A stretch of 64,000 nt of DNA. Origin: Homarus americanus. Its lineage: Eukaryota; Arthropoda; Malacostraca; Decapoda; Nephropidae. The stretch lies in assembly GCF_018991925.1 (NCBI RefSeq), contig NW_024724368.1, positions 2,407,778-2,471,777 of the forward strand, read 5' to 3'. A program made the position numbers and the translations under genes. Shown piece after piece: positions 52,567 to 63,530 of the stretch (positions within the stretch are counted from its first letter, which is position 1; every line of letters begins with the position of its first letter). The notes below the pieces were generated by a model. That model saw only the letters and a list, made by a program, of their open reading frames with translations, did no database searches and was not told the DNA's origin.

Positions 52567-52659
52567 CCAATCAGACGGGAAGCAGGAGGCGCAGGGGGCG
52601 TGGTGAGGGTCGGGGTAGGACTGAGAAGGACCCCGAAGGACCCTCTATTATTATATAAG
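52567..52659 (+). promoter_or_regulatory. CCAAT / GC-box / TATA promoter-like cluster
   Basis: CCAATCAG at 52567, GGGGGCGTGG (KLF/Sp1-type box) at 52594-52603, and TATATAAG at 52652-52659 in the right order and spacing for a TATA promoter, with a start expected near 52685. No coding exon is recognised downstream. Confidence 0.35.
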
Positions 52660-52679
52660 ACGCTGTAGGACCCACCATC

Positions 52680-53060
52680 CATCCATCCTCCTTCTAGATT
52701 ATTATTTTTTCTCTAGGATGAACAAGGAAAACACACATGACCAATCACATACAGTACAACCATATTTTGTCCCTCGTAGAAAATTTGGGTTGACATTGGG
52801 TTTAATTTAATTTTGAGACGAATTTCTTTTAGGTTAGGTCTTAGGTTAAGTTAGGTCTTAGGAAGATAAATTGTCTGGGTTTAAAAAAAAATTTTCCGGG
52901 TCGGGTTATGGCGTTCATCCTGGGATTAAAACGTGGCAGCTGGGTTTGTTATTGTTGACGAGGCCTTTTATAGACGGGGTTATGGACACTGTTGTTTAAT
53001 GGGGTGACTTGTTCTGCTGGTGTGACGAGCTGATGTTGACCCCACACACACCTTACCTCC
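52680..53060. other. Unique DNA, no gene called
   Basis: TTAGG-like words lie at 52832-52860. On the - strand TCTCTCTCTCTCAG, GAG and GTAAGG (53064-53051) form a near-ratchet with three bases between the sites. Confidence 0.4.
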
Positions 53061-53280
53061 TGAGAGAGAGAGAGAGGAGGGAGAGTAGCTAATAGAGAGA
53101 GGGGAGGGAAGGAAGAGCAATAGATAGGAGGGAGAGAAATAAAAAGAGAAAGGAGGAAAGGAAATATATACTGTATATATAAAATAATGAAGAATGAGAA
53201 AGAGGAGAGGGAGGAAGAATAAACGATACAAAAGAGAGAGAAAGAAAGAAAAATAAGAGAGAGCGAGAGAGATCGATAAC
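53060..53280. repeat. Purine-rich tract
   Basis: GAGAGAGAGGAGGGAGAG and AAAGAGAGAGAAAG, with an AT-rich TATATACTGTATATATA palindrome near 53163-53180. Confidence 0.8.
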
Positions 53281-53629
53281 CTGAGACAACAACTCGCTAT
53301 AACAAAAACTGGACGACCTTGCCAGGGTGAGGTCAGGAGAGTAAGGCTCTGTGGTTTGTTGCGCCCCCTCACATTACCCGCCTCGAAATACCCATGTGTG
53401 GCTTATCCAGGGTGTGTTGGGGTGGGTATGTGGGTGAGGAGGGTGGGTGTTAAAGGGGGGTATCACCAGCAGGATCTGAAGGGGGGAGAGGGAGAGTGTT
53501 GTGGGGGACAGGGAGGATAGATACGTCACCCCTGTCTCACGTTACCCTACTGCTGTTAAGTTGTTCAGTCATGCGTTGGTTGTGTGTAGATAAAGACGTG
53601 TGGGTGGGTGGGTGTACCTGCGTCTTGCG

Positions 53630-54003
53630 AATGTTTACGTGGATGTGGGTAGCAGTGTTTACGTTATTGTGGGTAGCAGTGTTTACGTTGTTGTGGGTAG
53701 CAGTGTTTACGTTGTGGGTAGCAGTGTTTACGTTGATGTGGATAGCAGTGTTTACGTTGGTGTGGGTAGCAGTGTTTACGTTGATGTGGGTAGCAGTGTT
53801 TACGTTGTTGTGGGTAGCAGTGTTTACGTTGTGGGTAGCAGTGTTTACGTTGATGTGGATAGCAGTGTTTACGTTGGTGTGGGTAGCAGTGTTTACGTTG
53901 ATGTGGGTAGCAGTGTTTACGTTGATGTGGGTAGCAGTGTTTACGTTGATGTGGGTAGCAGTGTTTACGTTGGTGTGGGTAGCAGTGTTTACGTTGATAT
54001 CCC
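53630..54003. repeat. 24-bp minisatellite with a five-unit higher-order repeat
   Basis: Unit GTTTACGTTGATGTGGGTAG plus CAGT. Units with GTT, a 21-bp deletion form, GAT-GAT, GGT and GAT occur in the same order twice (about 53686-53802 and 53803-53919), a 117-bp higher-order repeat. All units keep a multiple of 3, so both strands show long Val/Tyr/Ser or Asn/Thr frames without being genes. Confidence 0.95.
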
Positions 54004-54059
54004 TTGAAGCTTTAAAACAGTCGTGTGTCGGTGTGTGGGACAGTGATTTTGTTTTGTCA

Positions 54060-54350
54060 TTGATGTGTTTAATAGTGTTTATGGTGATGTATATAACTAT
54101 GATCATACTTGAAGATGGTGTTTATATTGATGTGTCTATTGGTGTTTATATTGATGTGTTGCGGAAATGTTTTTAGTGATGTGAAGAATAAATGTTTTGT
54201 TGGTGTTGTAGTAGTGTAGTGTTGATGTGGATAGCAGTAATGTTTACATATAGACCTCTAGCTGTGATGTTTATAATGATGTACATAATACTGATGCTTA
54301 CATGTAACTATACGTGTAGCAGTGATGTCCCCTGATGTCATATGAACGAA
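54060..54350. other. Decayed flank of the 24-bp repeat
   Basis: GTGTTTATATTGATGTG and GTTTATAATGATGTA words continue irregularly to 54310. Confidence 0.6.
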
Positions 54351-54351
54351 T

Positions 54352-54352
<1 letters not shown>

Positions 54353-54402
<50 letters not shown>
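54353..54402. repeat. (GA)n microsatellite
   Basis: About 25 GA units. Confidence 0.98.
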
Positions 54403-54403
<1 letters not shown>

Positions 54404-54409
54404 ATCGTC

Positions 54410-55016
54410 TATTATTGTTTTACACTAGTCGCCATCACCCCTTGTCTTGAGTCCTTCCTTACTCTTGCATTGAAATCCTGTAGAAGCAAATACCTGCTGA
54501 CGAAGAACTCACGATGACGGAGGCGGGTATGGCACTGACGATCATTGCCAGGTGTTTTAGCCAAGGCAGTCTTAAGGCAAAGGTGTCGACTGTAACTTAA
54601 ACCGTAATTAATACTTATACGGTACTTATAAATACTACAATAAGTATTAATTTATCACTCCTTGACTCCAAAAAAAAAGGAACTTAAGATCGTATCGAAC
54701 TTGAAATATATTGCCATGTCTTAAAATTCCCCGATGAAATATACCTGACCTAAATCTATTTCAGAAACAATGTACAGGTAAATATCCTTTGCTACTTAAT
54801 ACAAACAAATAATTAAAAAAAAAAGTATATTGTTCTAGCTCGTTAAATCAACATCAATTTCTAATAAGATTCTTTAGACTAGATAGATTAATTTCGTCTT
54901 GGTTATTGCGTAGTATTTATATTTTGCACAACACGACATTCACTCACCATCCTCTGCTCACCGTCTCCTTGTAAACATTGATCCCTGAAGGCGAGAGATT
55001 ATGAGGCTATATCAAG

Positions 55017-55059
<43 letters not shown>

Positions 55060-55250
55060 TGGTGATCGTGTTCAATATAATGTGTGGCCGTGGTTTAAAT
55101 TTGCTGGTCGTGTGTATTGAGATATGTAGAGGAAGAGAATAAAATTGTCATACTCGGTACAATAGATTCAACATGTAACAGTTGCTTAAAAAAAAAAACT
55201 ATACTTACAAAATTGTGTTGAAAAAATTTGGGAACGTTAACTGCAGGGAC
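54410..55250. other. AT-rich unique DNA
   Basis: (TC)n at 55021-55053. Otherwise no gene, repeat or conserved motif recognised. Confidence 0.5.
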
Positions 55251-55475
55251 GACACCTAACTATCGTAACCTAACTTAACTTAACCTAATCAACCTAACGT
55301 AACCTAACCTAACTTAATGTAACCTAACTTAACTGGCGTAATCTAGCCTACGTTAAAATAATACAATCTAATTAATATATTTTGACCTAAATAACGTAAT
55401 GTAACCTAACTTAATGTACCCAAACCTAAGTAACGTAACCAAACCTAAGTAACGTAACCAAACGTATTCTAACTT
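55250..55475. repeat. CGTAACCTAACCTAACTT pentamer tract
   Basis: Degenerate CCTAA/ACTTA units with CGTAACC, plus a trailing AAACCTAAGTAACGTAACC duplicated at 55423-55460. Confidence 0.8.
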
Positions 55476-55544
55476 AGGAGAGTTTCTACACCCAGAAGTG
55501 TATTATTTAACCCTGGAGAACACAATGCGTTTCTTAACATTATA

Positions 55545-56010
55545 GAACACCCCCCTGGAGATTACACTGAACCCCGTAAATAGAGCCCAAGCACCCTGGA
55601 GAATATATTGAATGCCCATAAAATGCACTCCTCCCCCGAGAAAGCACTAGATCCCCGAAGTATGCATTGAAAACCCCTGAAATATGAACATCCCAGCATG
55701 AAAATTGAACTGAACCCCGCAGATCAAGTTCAAAATGGTACCGTAACCCCAGAGAGTGCATTTAATCCCCGTAATATAAACAGCATAGCCAGTAACACCT
55801 AAACACAGAATGCATTGAACCCCAGGGAAATTAACACAAGTGCTGCAACGGAAAAGCAATGAACCTCTGAAATGCACTGAACCCCGGAGAATGCGATGAA
55901 CAAGTAAATGCACTGGAACCCCCCAAAAAATACCAATGAAACCCCTGAATGCACTAAAACCCTGGAAACACTGAAACCCCTGAAACCCACTGAAACCCCG
56001 GAGATGTAAC
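55545..56010. repeat. Degenerate CACTGAACCCCGGAGA repeat
   Basis: Around 20 irregular units of 15-35 bp sharing TGCATTGAACCCC or GAAACCCC(G/T)GA. It becomes cleaner toward 55990. Confidence 0.75.
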
Positions 56011-56189
56011 GTTGGGACTATCGGGTTGTATCACAGGCTGGTGGGAAGACTGTGAAGGACGGGGTCAGGGAGGTGCAGGGTGCTGAGTTGGGTTCTTGAC
56101 CTTGGCAGCTGCTTGGACATTCTGCAGTCCTCCACCGTGTTCTTTGTGTTCGTCCCCCCCCTCTTTCTCCCTCCCTCCCCTCCCTCCGA

Positions 56190-56271
56190 TACATACATAC
56201 ATACATACATACATACATACCTTAATACTTTGGCCTCTCTGAAACACCTGAAACACACACACACACACACA
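56190..56271. repeat. (CATA)n and (CA)n
   Basis: CATA at 56190-56221 and CA at 56253-56271. Confidence 0.95.
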
Positions 56272-56396
56272 CGGGTCGTGACGATAAGAGAGGGTGGGAC
56301 ACGATATCTCCCTTTCATAAGTTCTTTACTTCACTTAACTACACAGAGACAAAAATAATTATATGATAAATGATGACACTACTTGATTCTCTGACT

Positions 56397-56530
56397 TGTG
56401 GTGGTAGTGTGGTGGTTGTAATCGTGTTTAGTGGTGGTGGTAGCAGTAATAGGGGTGGTTGGAGTGGTGGTAGCCGGAGTGGTGGTAGTCGTAGTGGTGG
56501 TGGTGTAAGGAGTGGTGGGAGTGGCTGGCT
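56397..56530. repeat. GGTGGTAGTNGNAGTGGTGG repeat
   Basis: GTGGTGGTAG-based units, then AACCAAAAACAACC words to 56605. Confidence 0.8.
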
Positions 56531-56605
56531 GGCGACGCAAGTAATTATGTAAGAACCACAATCATAACTACAACCAAAACTAACCAAAAACAACCAAAAA
56601 ACAAC

Positions 56606-57154
56606 CAGACACCAAACGTTATTTTCACCAAAGCAAAACTTGTCACGTGAATTCGATAAATAATGTAATTTTAATTCTACTTTTTCTTTACAATATATGA
56701 CGCTGATAAAAGTTGTAATTTAAAATATATTGTCGATATATTCCTCAATAACTGTCGAACGTGGGATTAAAAACACCAAGTAAATATCAAATAAAAATCC
56801 GTTCGATATTGATGTAAAATTTAATTCCTTTGCTATAAATTTAATTAAATCAGTTAAAAGGAAACGTAATTATTCGCTTTGAAAATAAAAACACTGATAT
56901 ATTTTAAAAACTATACCTAGGAAAATTAAATTACTGCCTGAATGACCGAAATTTTATGGTGTCGTCAAATTTAATGCAATAAAATTTCTTATAAGTTTTG
57001 AAGTTATATAATTGGGTCATAAGTAACAGTAATATAATTGTGAGTGATTATAGAGGTGTCTTGGTGTTATAAAAATTTACCTTGATGTATGAGGATGTGT
57101 TACAGAGGGTGAGGTGTTATACTGTTTTGAATTGGTGAATATGTATGTGAATTA

Positions 57155-57160
<6 letters not shown>
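56606..57160. other. AT-rich unique DNA
   Basis: Very A/T-rich, no repeat period and no coding frame. Possibly intronic or matrix-attachment-like DNA. Confidence 0.5.

Positions 57161-57192
<32 letters not shown>
57161..57192. repeat. (TG)n microsatellite
   Basis: About 16 TG units. Confidence 0.97.
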
Positions 57193-57193
<1 letters not shown>

Positions 57194-57199
57194 CTGGTG

Positions 57200-58370
57200 A
57201 CCTTCACGGCTCACTCAACACCGCCGCCTGACACAAAAATTTTCTGTAAGGGAATTAGTGTTAAGGTGGAGATGCCGACCCTGGAGGTGTGTGTGTGTGT
57301 CCTGTACGTATTAAAAGTAATCATGTACACCAGCACTTACCAAGAGAGTCAAGGCACACTAACATCACCTTGTACACATAGAAAGTATAAATATTACTTA
57401 AACACTTATAAGAATCAATGTACAGTAGTGGAACATCATTTACTTACTTAAAAAAACAAAACATCACTTTCCCCCTTCATCGTCACGAAATAACAACATC
57501 TTCTGACGGAGGGAAGGAAGGAGGGAGGGCGTGCGTGTAAGGGGGCGGGCAGGAGGGCGTGTTCTTCCTTCCCCCTTGACAGGTGTTCGATAAGATGATG
57601 GTCTGACGCAGGATTTAAAGTTCACGGGCCACCTTGGTGTACCTGCGGCCACGACGTTCACTGTCTGCCCCATCACGCCTCGCCAGCACCTGCGGGAGAT
57701 GTGACTGACTGTCCAGCGGCCGTATCGAGAGAGAATGTTACGGGTCGTCGGGTGGGTGGGTGGGGGTGTTAGTACCGTAGTTGTGAATGGCGCCCGGTTC
57801 GTGTCGTAATTATACTCTACCTGGGAACCACATCATTAAGAAATAAATTACTCTCGTTAGTCAACCCTCCCTCCCTCCCTCCCTCTCCCCCAACCGCTGT
57901 CTTGATTAATTAAACCAACAAACGACCTTCGTATTAGAGTTAATTAATTGTAATAGCTTCTGGTTATTAATAATGTATCGTGTAGTCTCTTGAGGTTTAT
58001 TTTTTTTTTTAGTACAGGTGATTCTTAACATGAGGTCAATTTATCCTGAATAGATAAAAAAAAAATCCAAGCTGGGGTTAAATAGCCTTAGTAAAAGTAA
58101 CAAAATTTTTAACTCCTAACAAAAGAACTAACAACAAAAAACAAATGATGTGTTTTTGTTTTGCTATTTCCCCTCCAAAAAATATAACTATCCAGGTTAT
58201 TTCCTTTAACAATAGCTAATTACGTTTATGCCATGATTGTGTTTATTTATAGGGGGGTGAGGGTAAGTGACTGCTTATGGCAACACTGTGGAGTAAAGAG
58301 CAGGGGAAAAAATGGTTAAAATTCATGGATTAAAGTGATTATTTTAGTGCCATGAGACAACGCAACTACC
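57200..58370. other. Unique DNA, no gene called
   Basis: GC-balanced to 57830 with purine tract GGGAAGGAAGG at 57510, (CCCT)n at 57864-57888 and AT-rich DNA after. No recognised product in any frame. Confidence 0.45.
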
Positions 58371-58374
58371 GAGC

Positions 58375-58675
58375 ATTACAGGTGAAGGTATAGACACAAT
58401 TACAGGTAGAGGTACAGATGGAATTACAGGTACAGGTGAAGGTACATATATAATTACAGGTAGAGGTACAGATATAACTACAGGTACAAGTGAAGGTACA
58501 TAAATAATTACAGGTAGAGGTACAGAGGGAATTACAGGTACAAGTGAAGGTACATATATAATTACAGGTAGGGGTACAGATATAACTAGAGGTACAGGTG
58601 AAGGTACAGATACAATTACAGGTAGGGGTACAGATGGAATTACAGGTACAGGTGAAGGTACAGGTACAATTAAGG
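58375..58675. repeat. 54-bp minisatellite, about 5-6 copies
   Basis: Built from ATTACAGGTAGAGGTACAGA, GGAATTACAGGTACAGG and TGAAGGTACA. An 8-12 bp sub-repeat (ACAGGTA) is visible within the unit. Confidence 0.93.
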
Positions 58676-58799
58676 GTCTTCCATGGTATCACCGATACAC
58701 AAACAGTATGTAGGATCGATGTTATTAATTATGTTATGTTATTTTGTACTGAGAGGAGATAAAAGACATTTGTTAGTTGTAATATTGTCAGCCATGTTC

Positions 58800-59080
58800 A
58801 GTGTGGTGGTGGTTGAGGTGTGAGTGGGCGTTACTGTGGGCTGTGATTGTGTGGGTGTTATTGTGGTCTCTGTGTGGTTGCTACTGTGGGCGGCGATTGT
58901 GTGGGTAGTACTGTGGGCTCTGTGTGGGGGGGGGATGCTACTGTGGGGTGTTAGTGTGTGGGAGTGCTGGTTGACAGGTGTGGGGGAAAGGATTTGGATT
59001 ACTCTGAACTGGTTAATATTATCATGTTCCTCACGGTGTGTTGTGTCACTGTTACAACTTAACCTACCGTGTGCTGTGTC
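58800..59080. repeat. TGTGTGGGTGTTACTGTGG repeat
   Basis: About six irregular units to 58960, then unique DNA. Confidence 0.7.
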
Positions 59081-59378
59081 ATGCCCTCACCACACAACAC
59101 CCCAACCCCCCCCTACCCTCCCACTGCATGCCTCCACCACACGCCTCCACCACACACCCCACCCCTTCCGTCCTCCAACAACCAATGCACCTGTCTATTT
59201 CTTTCCCTCCTCACAACCCACCTCCTACACCACACAACCCACCCCCTCCACCACACAACCCACCCCCTCCACCACACAACCCACCCCCAGTTCTTGTTGG
59301 GTCACTGTGCAATCTCGGCATTATTTTCACACACACACACACGCACGCACGCACGCACGCACACGCACACACACACAC
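59080..59378. repeat. ACACAACCCACCCCCTCCACC repeat and CA/CGCA tract
   Basis: 21-bp units at 59213-59288 and alternating CACACACGCACGCACGC at 59330-59378, a Z-DNA candidate. Confidence 0.9.
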
Positions 59379-59579
59379 AGACGAGGTGAAGCTGGGAGAG
59401 GAGGCACACGTAATGACAGGTTTTATACATGGTGGTGAGGAGTGAGTGGAAGGCAAGTATTGAGGCAGCCGGCCAATAACACCACACACGGGAGGTTGAC
59501 CCGTGTATGACCCTTAGTGATGAGGTGTCAGGTGGAGGAGCTTTTCTCTTAGTTGACACCGAAGAGGATGTTGCCCCGT

Positions 59580-59835
59580 GGAGGAAGAGGAGGTAGGAGA
59601 AGGAAGAGGAGGGGGTTGGGGGAAGAGAGGGAGAGGAAGAAGAAGACGGTGGTAATGTTAAGTTGGTTGTGGTAGTGGATGTGGGAATGAGTGTGCTTGT
59701 GGTCAGAGAAAATTGTGGTAGTGAGGACGCTAATAGTGGTAGAGTTGATGGTGGTAGTGGAGATGCCAATGGTGGTAGAAATAATGGTGGTAGTGTTATT
59801 AGTTGTGGTAGTAGGGATGGTGGTGACAGGTAAAG
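59580..59835. repeat. GGAAGAGGA then GTGGTAGTGG low-complexity DNA
   Basis: Purine-rich to 59650, then irregular TGGTGGTAGTG/GAGATG units. Confidence 0.75.
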
Positions 59836-59957
59836 GATAGTATTGAATAGTAACTTGTGTGTGGGATAGGTGGTGGAGATGCGGTCCAGTGTAAGGATAG
59901 TGTGTGTGTGTGTACGGGCAGACAAACTAACACCGTCACATTATCTCCCAAATTACC

Positions 59958-60009
59958 ATACATACATACATACATACATTCATTCATACATACATACATA
60001 CATACATGC
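59958..60009. repeat. (CATA)/(CATT) microsatellite
   Basis: About 13 tetranucleotides. Confidence 0.96.
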
Positions 60010-60099
60010 ATGGTAGGAACACCCTCCCCTGGCCATTCAACTCCTCTCGCATTACTTGTTTTCCAATCTCAATATAGAGGCGAGGGGAGTACGTAATTA

Positions 60100-60320
60100 A
60101 GGCGTTATAGTGGCGTATGTGGAAGGTTAATGATGTGGGGTGGTGTTACGGTGCTGTTTCGTATGGTTGTGGCGTCGGATGGTTGAGTGTTGTGGTGTAT
60201 ATTGGATGGTTGTGGTGATGTTATGGTGTAGGTTGGAGGGTTGTGAGGTGTGTAATGGCGTATGTCGAGAGGGTTGAGGCGTGTCGCTCGGTGTTTAGTG
60301 GCGTAGGGTGAGTGACGGAG
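60100..60320. repeat. Irregular GGTTGTGGTGT repeat
   Basis: TTGGATGGTTGTGG and TGGCGTATG words at 25-35 bp spacing. Confidence 0.6.
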
Positions 60321-60425
60321 GTTCAAATGTGAGGGCAAAGCCAGCAGTTCAGTTGGGGGTTCTTTTTAACACCTTGTGGGGGCGAGGGTTAGGGGGGTCA
60401 TCCTTCGTTGTGCAGAGACTGGATA

Positions 60426-60429
<4 letters not shown>

Positions 60430-60456
<27 letters not shown>

Positions 60457-60592
60457 CCACAGTAAGAGTTCACATGTCTGTGTGTACATATGTGTTTGGG
60501 CTTATATACAGTCTGTGTATGCATGCGTCTTTATAGTATGTACGTACACAACTGTTCCATCAAACATCTACACACACACACACACACACACA
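60430..60592. repeat. (TG)n and (CA)n, opposed
   Basis: TG at 60430-60456 and CA at 60571-60592, in an inverted relation across about 115 bp. Confidence 0.95.
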
Positions 60593-60752
60593 CCACCATC
60601 TCTCAACACGACGACCTTGTGAATGAAACCAACAAGCTTATGTAATACGTCACCGAACATTACGCCAGAACGACGCTATATACGCACCGTGACTTAACTA
60701 CTGTGCGTAAACTGCGTCAGGACGTTAGCTGCATGTAATGTGTGTGTTTTTT

Positions 60753-60900
60753 TATGCAGGAGAGCACGCGAGGCTGACAATGAGGGAGGTGGGCGTGTTT
60801 AGGGATAGGGTGGAGGGGTGGCTGTGTTGTGTTATTGTACTGGATTGTGTGGGCGGGTGGGGGGAGGGAGGGAGGGGGTTTGTGAGCCATGAGAGACCTG
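60753..60900 (+). other. 3' splice-site-like sequence with open frame
   Basis: GTGTGTTTTTTTATGCAG (AG at 60760-60761) is followed by a frame open for over 55 codons (GEHARLTMREVGVFRDRVEG onward), with no consensus donor. Low confidence as an exon. Confidence 0.15.
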
Positions 60901-60942
60901 TTGGTCAAGATGCGATAAGTGTTGAGTTAGTCTCTCTCTACA

Positions 60943-60950
<8 letters not shown>

Positions 60951-61000
<50 letters not shown>

Positions 61001-61084
61001 GATTCCCCCCCTCTCCTTCCTCTTCCTTCTTTATCTGTCTGTTTATCGGTCTGTACATCTGTTCATATATACGTCTCTTTTGAT

Positions 61085-61177
<93 letters not shown>

Positions 61178-61222
61178 TATATATCGTCTCTCTCTCTCTA
61201 TCTCTCTCTCTCTCTCTCTCTC
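60951..61222. repeat. (TC)n-(TA)n-(TC)n compound array
   Basis: TC at 60951-60995, an 80-bp uninterrupted TA run at 61088-61167 with an AAATAAATAAAT end, and TC at 61187-61222. The TA run is fully self-complementary and could extrude a cruciform. Confidence 0.97.
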
Positions 61223-61289
61223 TGTCTGTCTCAAGAGTAGCACTGGCTAGTAAGGTGGTACTATGGGGTGGCATTGGGACAGTGGTTTA

Positions 61290-61432
61290 GTCATGGTACA
61301 ATGGTGCGGTAGTGGTACAGTGGCGTCGTAGTGGTACAGTGGCGTGGTAGTGGTACTGTGGCGTGGTAGTGGTACTGTGGCGTGGTAGTGGTACAGTGGC
61401 GTGGTAGTGGTACTGTGGCGTGGTACAGTGGC
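61290..61432. repeat. 19-bp GTGGTACAGTGGCGTGGTA repeat
   Basis: Seven to eight units with ACAG/ACTG variants. Confidence 0.95.
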
Positions 61433-61524
61433 TCACACGCCTCGTCTGCCACACAAAGGCAGAGGATGGCCACGGGGGGAGGCGGACAAAACCACTGTAT
61501 GAGGTGGGAGGGGCGACAGGTAGA

Positions 61525-61740
61525 ATGAATGGCGGGGCGGGGCGGGGCAACAGAGTGAATAGCGGGGCGGGGCAGGTATTATAACGAGTGGGACGGGGCA
61601 GGGGCAGCTACTAGTGGAACATGACAAGTGCAGTGATGAGTGGGACGGGATAGGTATACATTAACGAGTGGGATGGGACAGGTATAGTGACCAGCGGTGC
61701 AGAACAGGTAAGAAAGAATGGCGGCGGGGCAGGTAAGAGT
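61525..61740. repeat. Degenerate GCGGGGCGGGGCAGGTA repeat
   Basis: Units of 25-45 bp combining GCGGGGCGGGGCA, GAGTGGGACGGG and ACAGGTATA. The GGGGCGGGGC cores match Sp1-type GC boxes. Confidence 0.75.
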
Positions 61741-61756
61741 GTGGGTATGATCCGGC

Positions 61757-61788
61757 AGGTGTGACGTAGACAACGAGACGTCACACCT
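61757..61788. promoter_or_regulatory. Perfect inverted repeat with CRE half-sites
   Basis: AGGTGTGACGT (61757-61767) and ACGTCACACCT (61778-61788) are perfect inverse copies around a 10-bp spacer. Each arm holds TGACGT. It could be a dimer binding site or a short hairpin. Confidence 0.5.
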
Positions 61789-61920
61789 CCTTCACACCTT
61801 TGTTTATCAGGAGTCAATTACCGGCGCTGATAAGGTCCGTCTATTTCGCATACCTGGGCTACAGGTGCACCGGCGGCGACTAGGTCAGGGACTTCAAATT
61901 GACGAAGTTCTGATTTTGAG

Positions 61921-61922
<2 letters not shown>

Positions 61923-61954
<32 letters not shown>

Positions 61955-62220
61955 AGAGAGAGACGGCGGTGGTGGGAGGGTTGGGTAGCCGCCGTTCATG
62001 ACTGGGTGGGTGTGAGGAGGTCGTGGTGTAGTGTGGAGGACATTTGCCTATGTACATACACTCCCTCACGAGCAACAGGACCCGGTGATGGTGTAAATGT
62101 TGACTGGGTGTTTACCTGGTGTCGACTCTGGGACCCAACCCAAAACAAACCGAACCCAACGTAACCATACCCAAACCAACACAACCCAACCGAACCCAGC
62201 TTAACTCTCTCTACGACCAA
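61923..62220. repeat. (CA)n and AACCCAACC words
   Basis: CA at 61923-61952, unique DNA, then ACCCAACCCAAAAC/CCGAACCCAA words at 62130-62200. Confidence 0.7.
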
Positions 62221-63050
62221 GCTTTCATGGTAACTGATCAACCACACTATTACTGCTGCTGTTGTTTCTCATGATTACCAATATTAAGTCATGACAGTGG
62301 ATCGAAACCTTCTCTTGCTTGACATTGGAAGGTCTTTTAATGATAGTAATATGAAATGAAAACAAACCCAGTGGCTATAAAACACCTAAGGGAAATAATA
62401 TGCAGGTATATATTTATCTGACCGTGTTGAAACAGCTGAGGAATTTTATTTGATTCGATAAGGATTTTACAGCAGAGAAGCATTTAATATTTACGTTTAC
62501 AAGTGAAAGGAAATGTTTTGTTGTTGCTTGTTATGAAGGAACTCTGGGGTGGGGGCGGGGGGGAGACTATGGTGACCTGTATTGACTTAAAAGGGTGGTG
62601 TAAGGGCCTTGTATATACCCTGGATGGTGCTAATCATGACGACGAGGTTAAAACTCTTAGAAAGCTGATCACCAACTCTTAAGGTCGTACTATTTTCATG
62701 CACGAGGGTTGCTGTGGTGCATGATTCTTCCTGTGGTGCATGATTCTTCCTGTGTGTGTGTGTGTGTGTGTACTTAATCCTTTGTTTGAGAAAGTGGCTT
62801 TGGTGTGGGGGGGGCAGGGATGGTTTTGTACTACGTGTTCTTTGGTGTTTTAATAGGAGTAAACTATCATGTGTATAATAGTGTATAGTGAAAGGGTGTT
62901 GAGTATACCAGGTTTGGTGTGTGTGTGTGTGTGTGTTGAGTATAGGCGGTGAGTGAGGGAGGAGGGGGTGTATAACGTTGGTGTGGCTACCTATATATTA
63001 TTAATATTATTGGACTTTGTGGGAACTGTCAGCTGGCCTTAGTGACACCA
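62221..63050. other. Unique DNA, no gene called
   Basis: Includes a duplicated GTGGTGCATGATTCTTCCT (62714-62750), (TG)n near 62755 and 62920, and G-rich GGGGTGGGGGCGGGGGGGAG at 62548-62567. Confidence 0.5.
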
Positions 63051-63058
63051 TACAAGAA

Positions 63059-63204
63059 CACACACACACACACACACACACCAGTAAATACTTTTTTGTC
63101 CCTTTTATCCAGGTAGAATTTTTGCTTCACCTGTGTTACTGTAGCTCCCTCCCTGAAAACTCTCGTGTGTGTGTGTGTGTGTGGGGGTGTGTGTGTGTGT
63201 GTGA
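63059..63204. repeat. (CA)n and (TG)n, opposed
   Basis: CA at 63059-63082 and TG at 63165-63204, the third opposed dinucleotide pair in the window. Confidence 0.95.
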
Positions 63205-63333
63205 CAGCAGTAAGACACAGTGAAGCAGACAAATTCTCCTCAGCTTTACAGGGAGTGATCATACAAGCTCCCTGCACCCAGGTTTAAGATAGTATGTGTG
63301 TGTGTGTAAGCTGTAGGTCCCCGCCCGAGTGGT

Positions 63334-63403
63334 TTAACCCCTTGAGGACGATGAATTAAGCTCTTGAAGGTGATATGTTGTGTCATCGAACTCAAGAGGT
63401 TAA
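63334..63403. repeat. Inverted repeat related to the 22-bp satellite
   Basis: TTAACCCCTTGAGGACGATGA (63334-63354, 18 of 21 bases matched) is inverted at 63383-63403. CTCAAGAGGTTAAG corresponds to the core of the satellite unit at 27.4-28.9 kb. Confidence 0.65.
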
Positions 63404-63491
63404 GATTGGAAGACACACCTGATGTTTTGTTGTTGTTTATGGAGTTTATGACGTAATGTTATTGCTATTGTTAATATTAGTATATTATGGC

Positions 63492-63496
<5 letters not shown>

Positions 63497-63530
<34 letters not shown>

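Noticed and set aside
53496..54176. 226-codon + frame with WVAVFTL repeats, which resembles a membrane repeat protein
   Set aside because: The 24-bp unit keeps frame, and the opposite strand is open too. The hydrophobic pattern comes from the nucleotide repeat.
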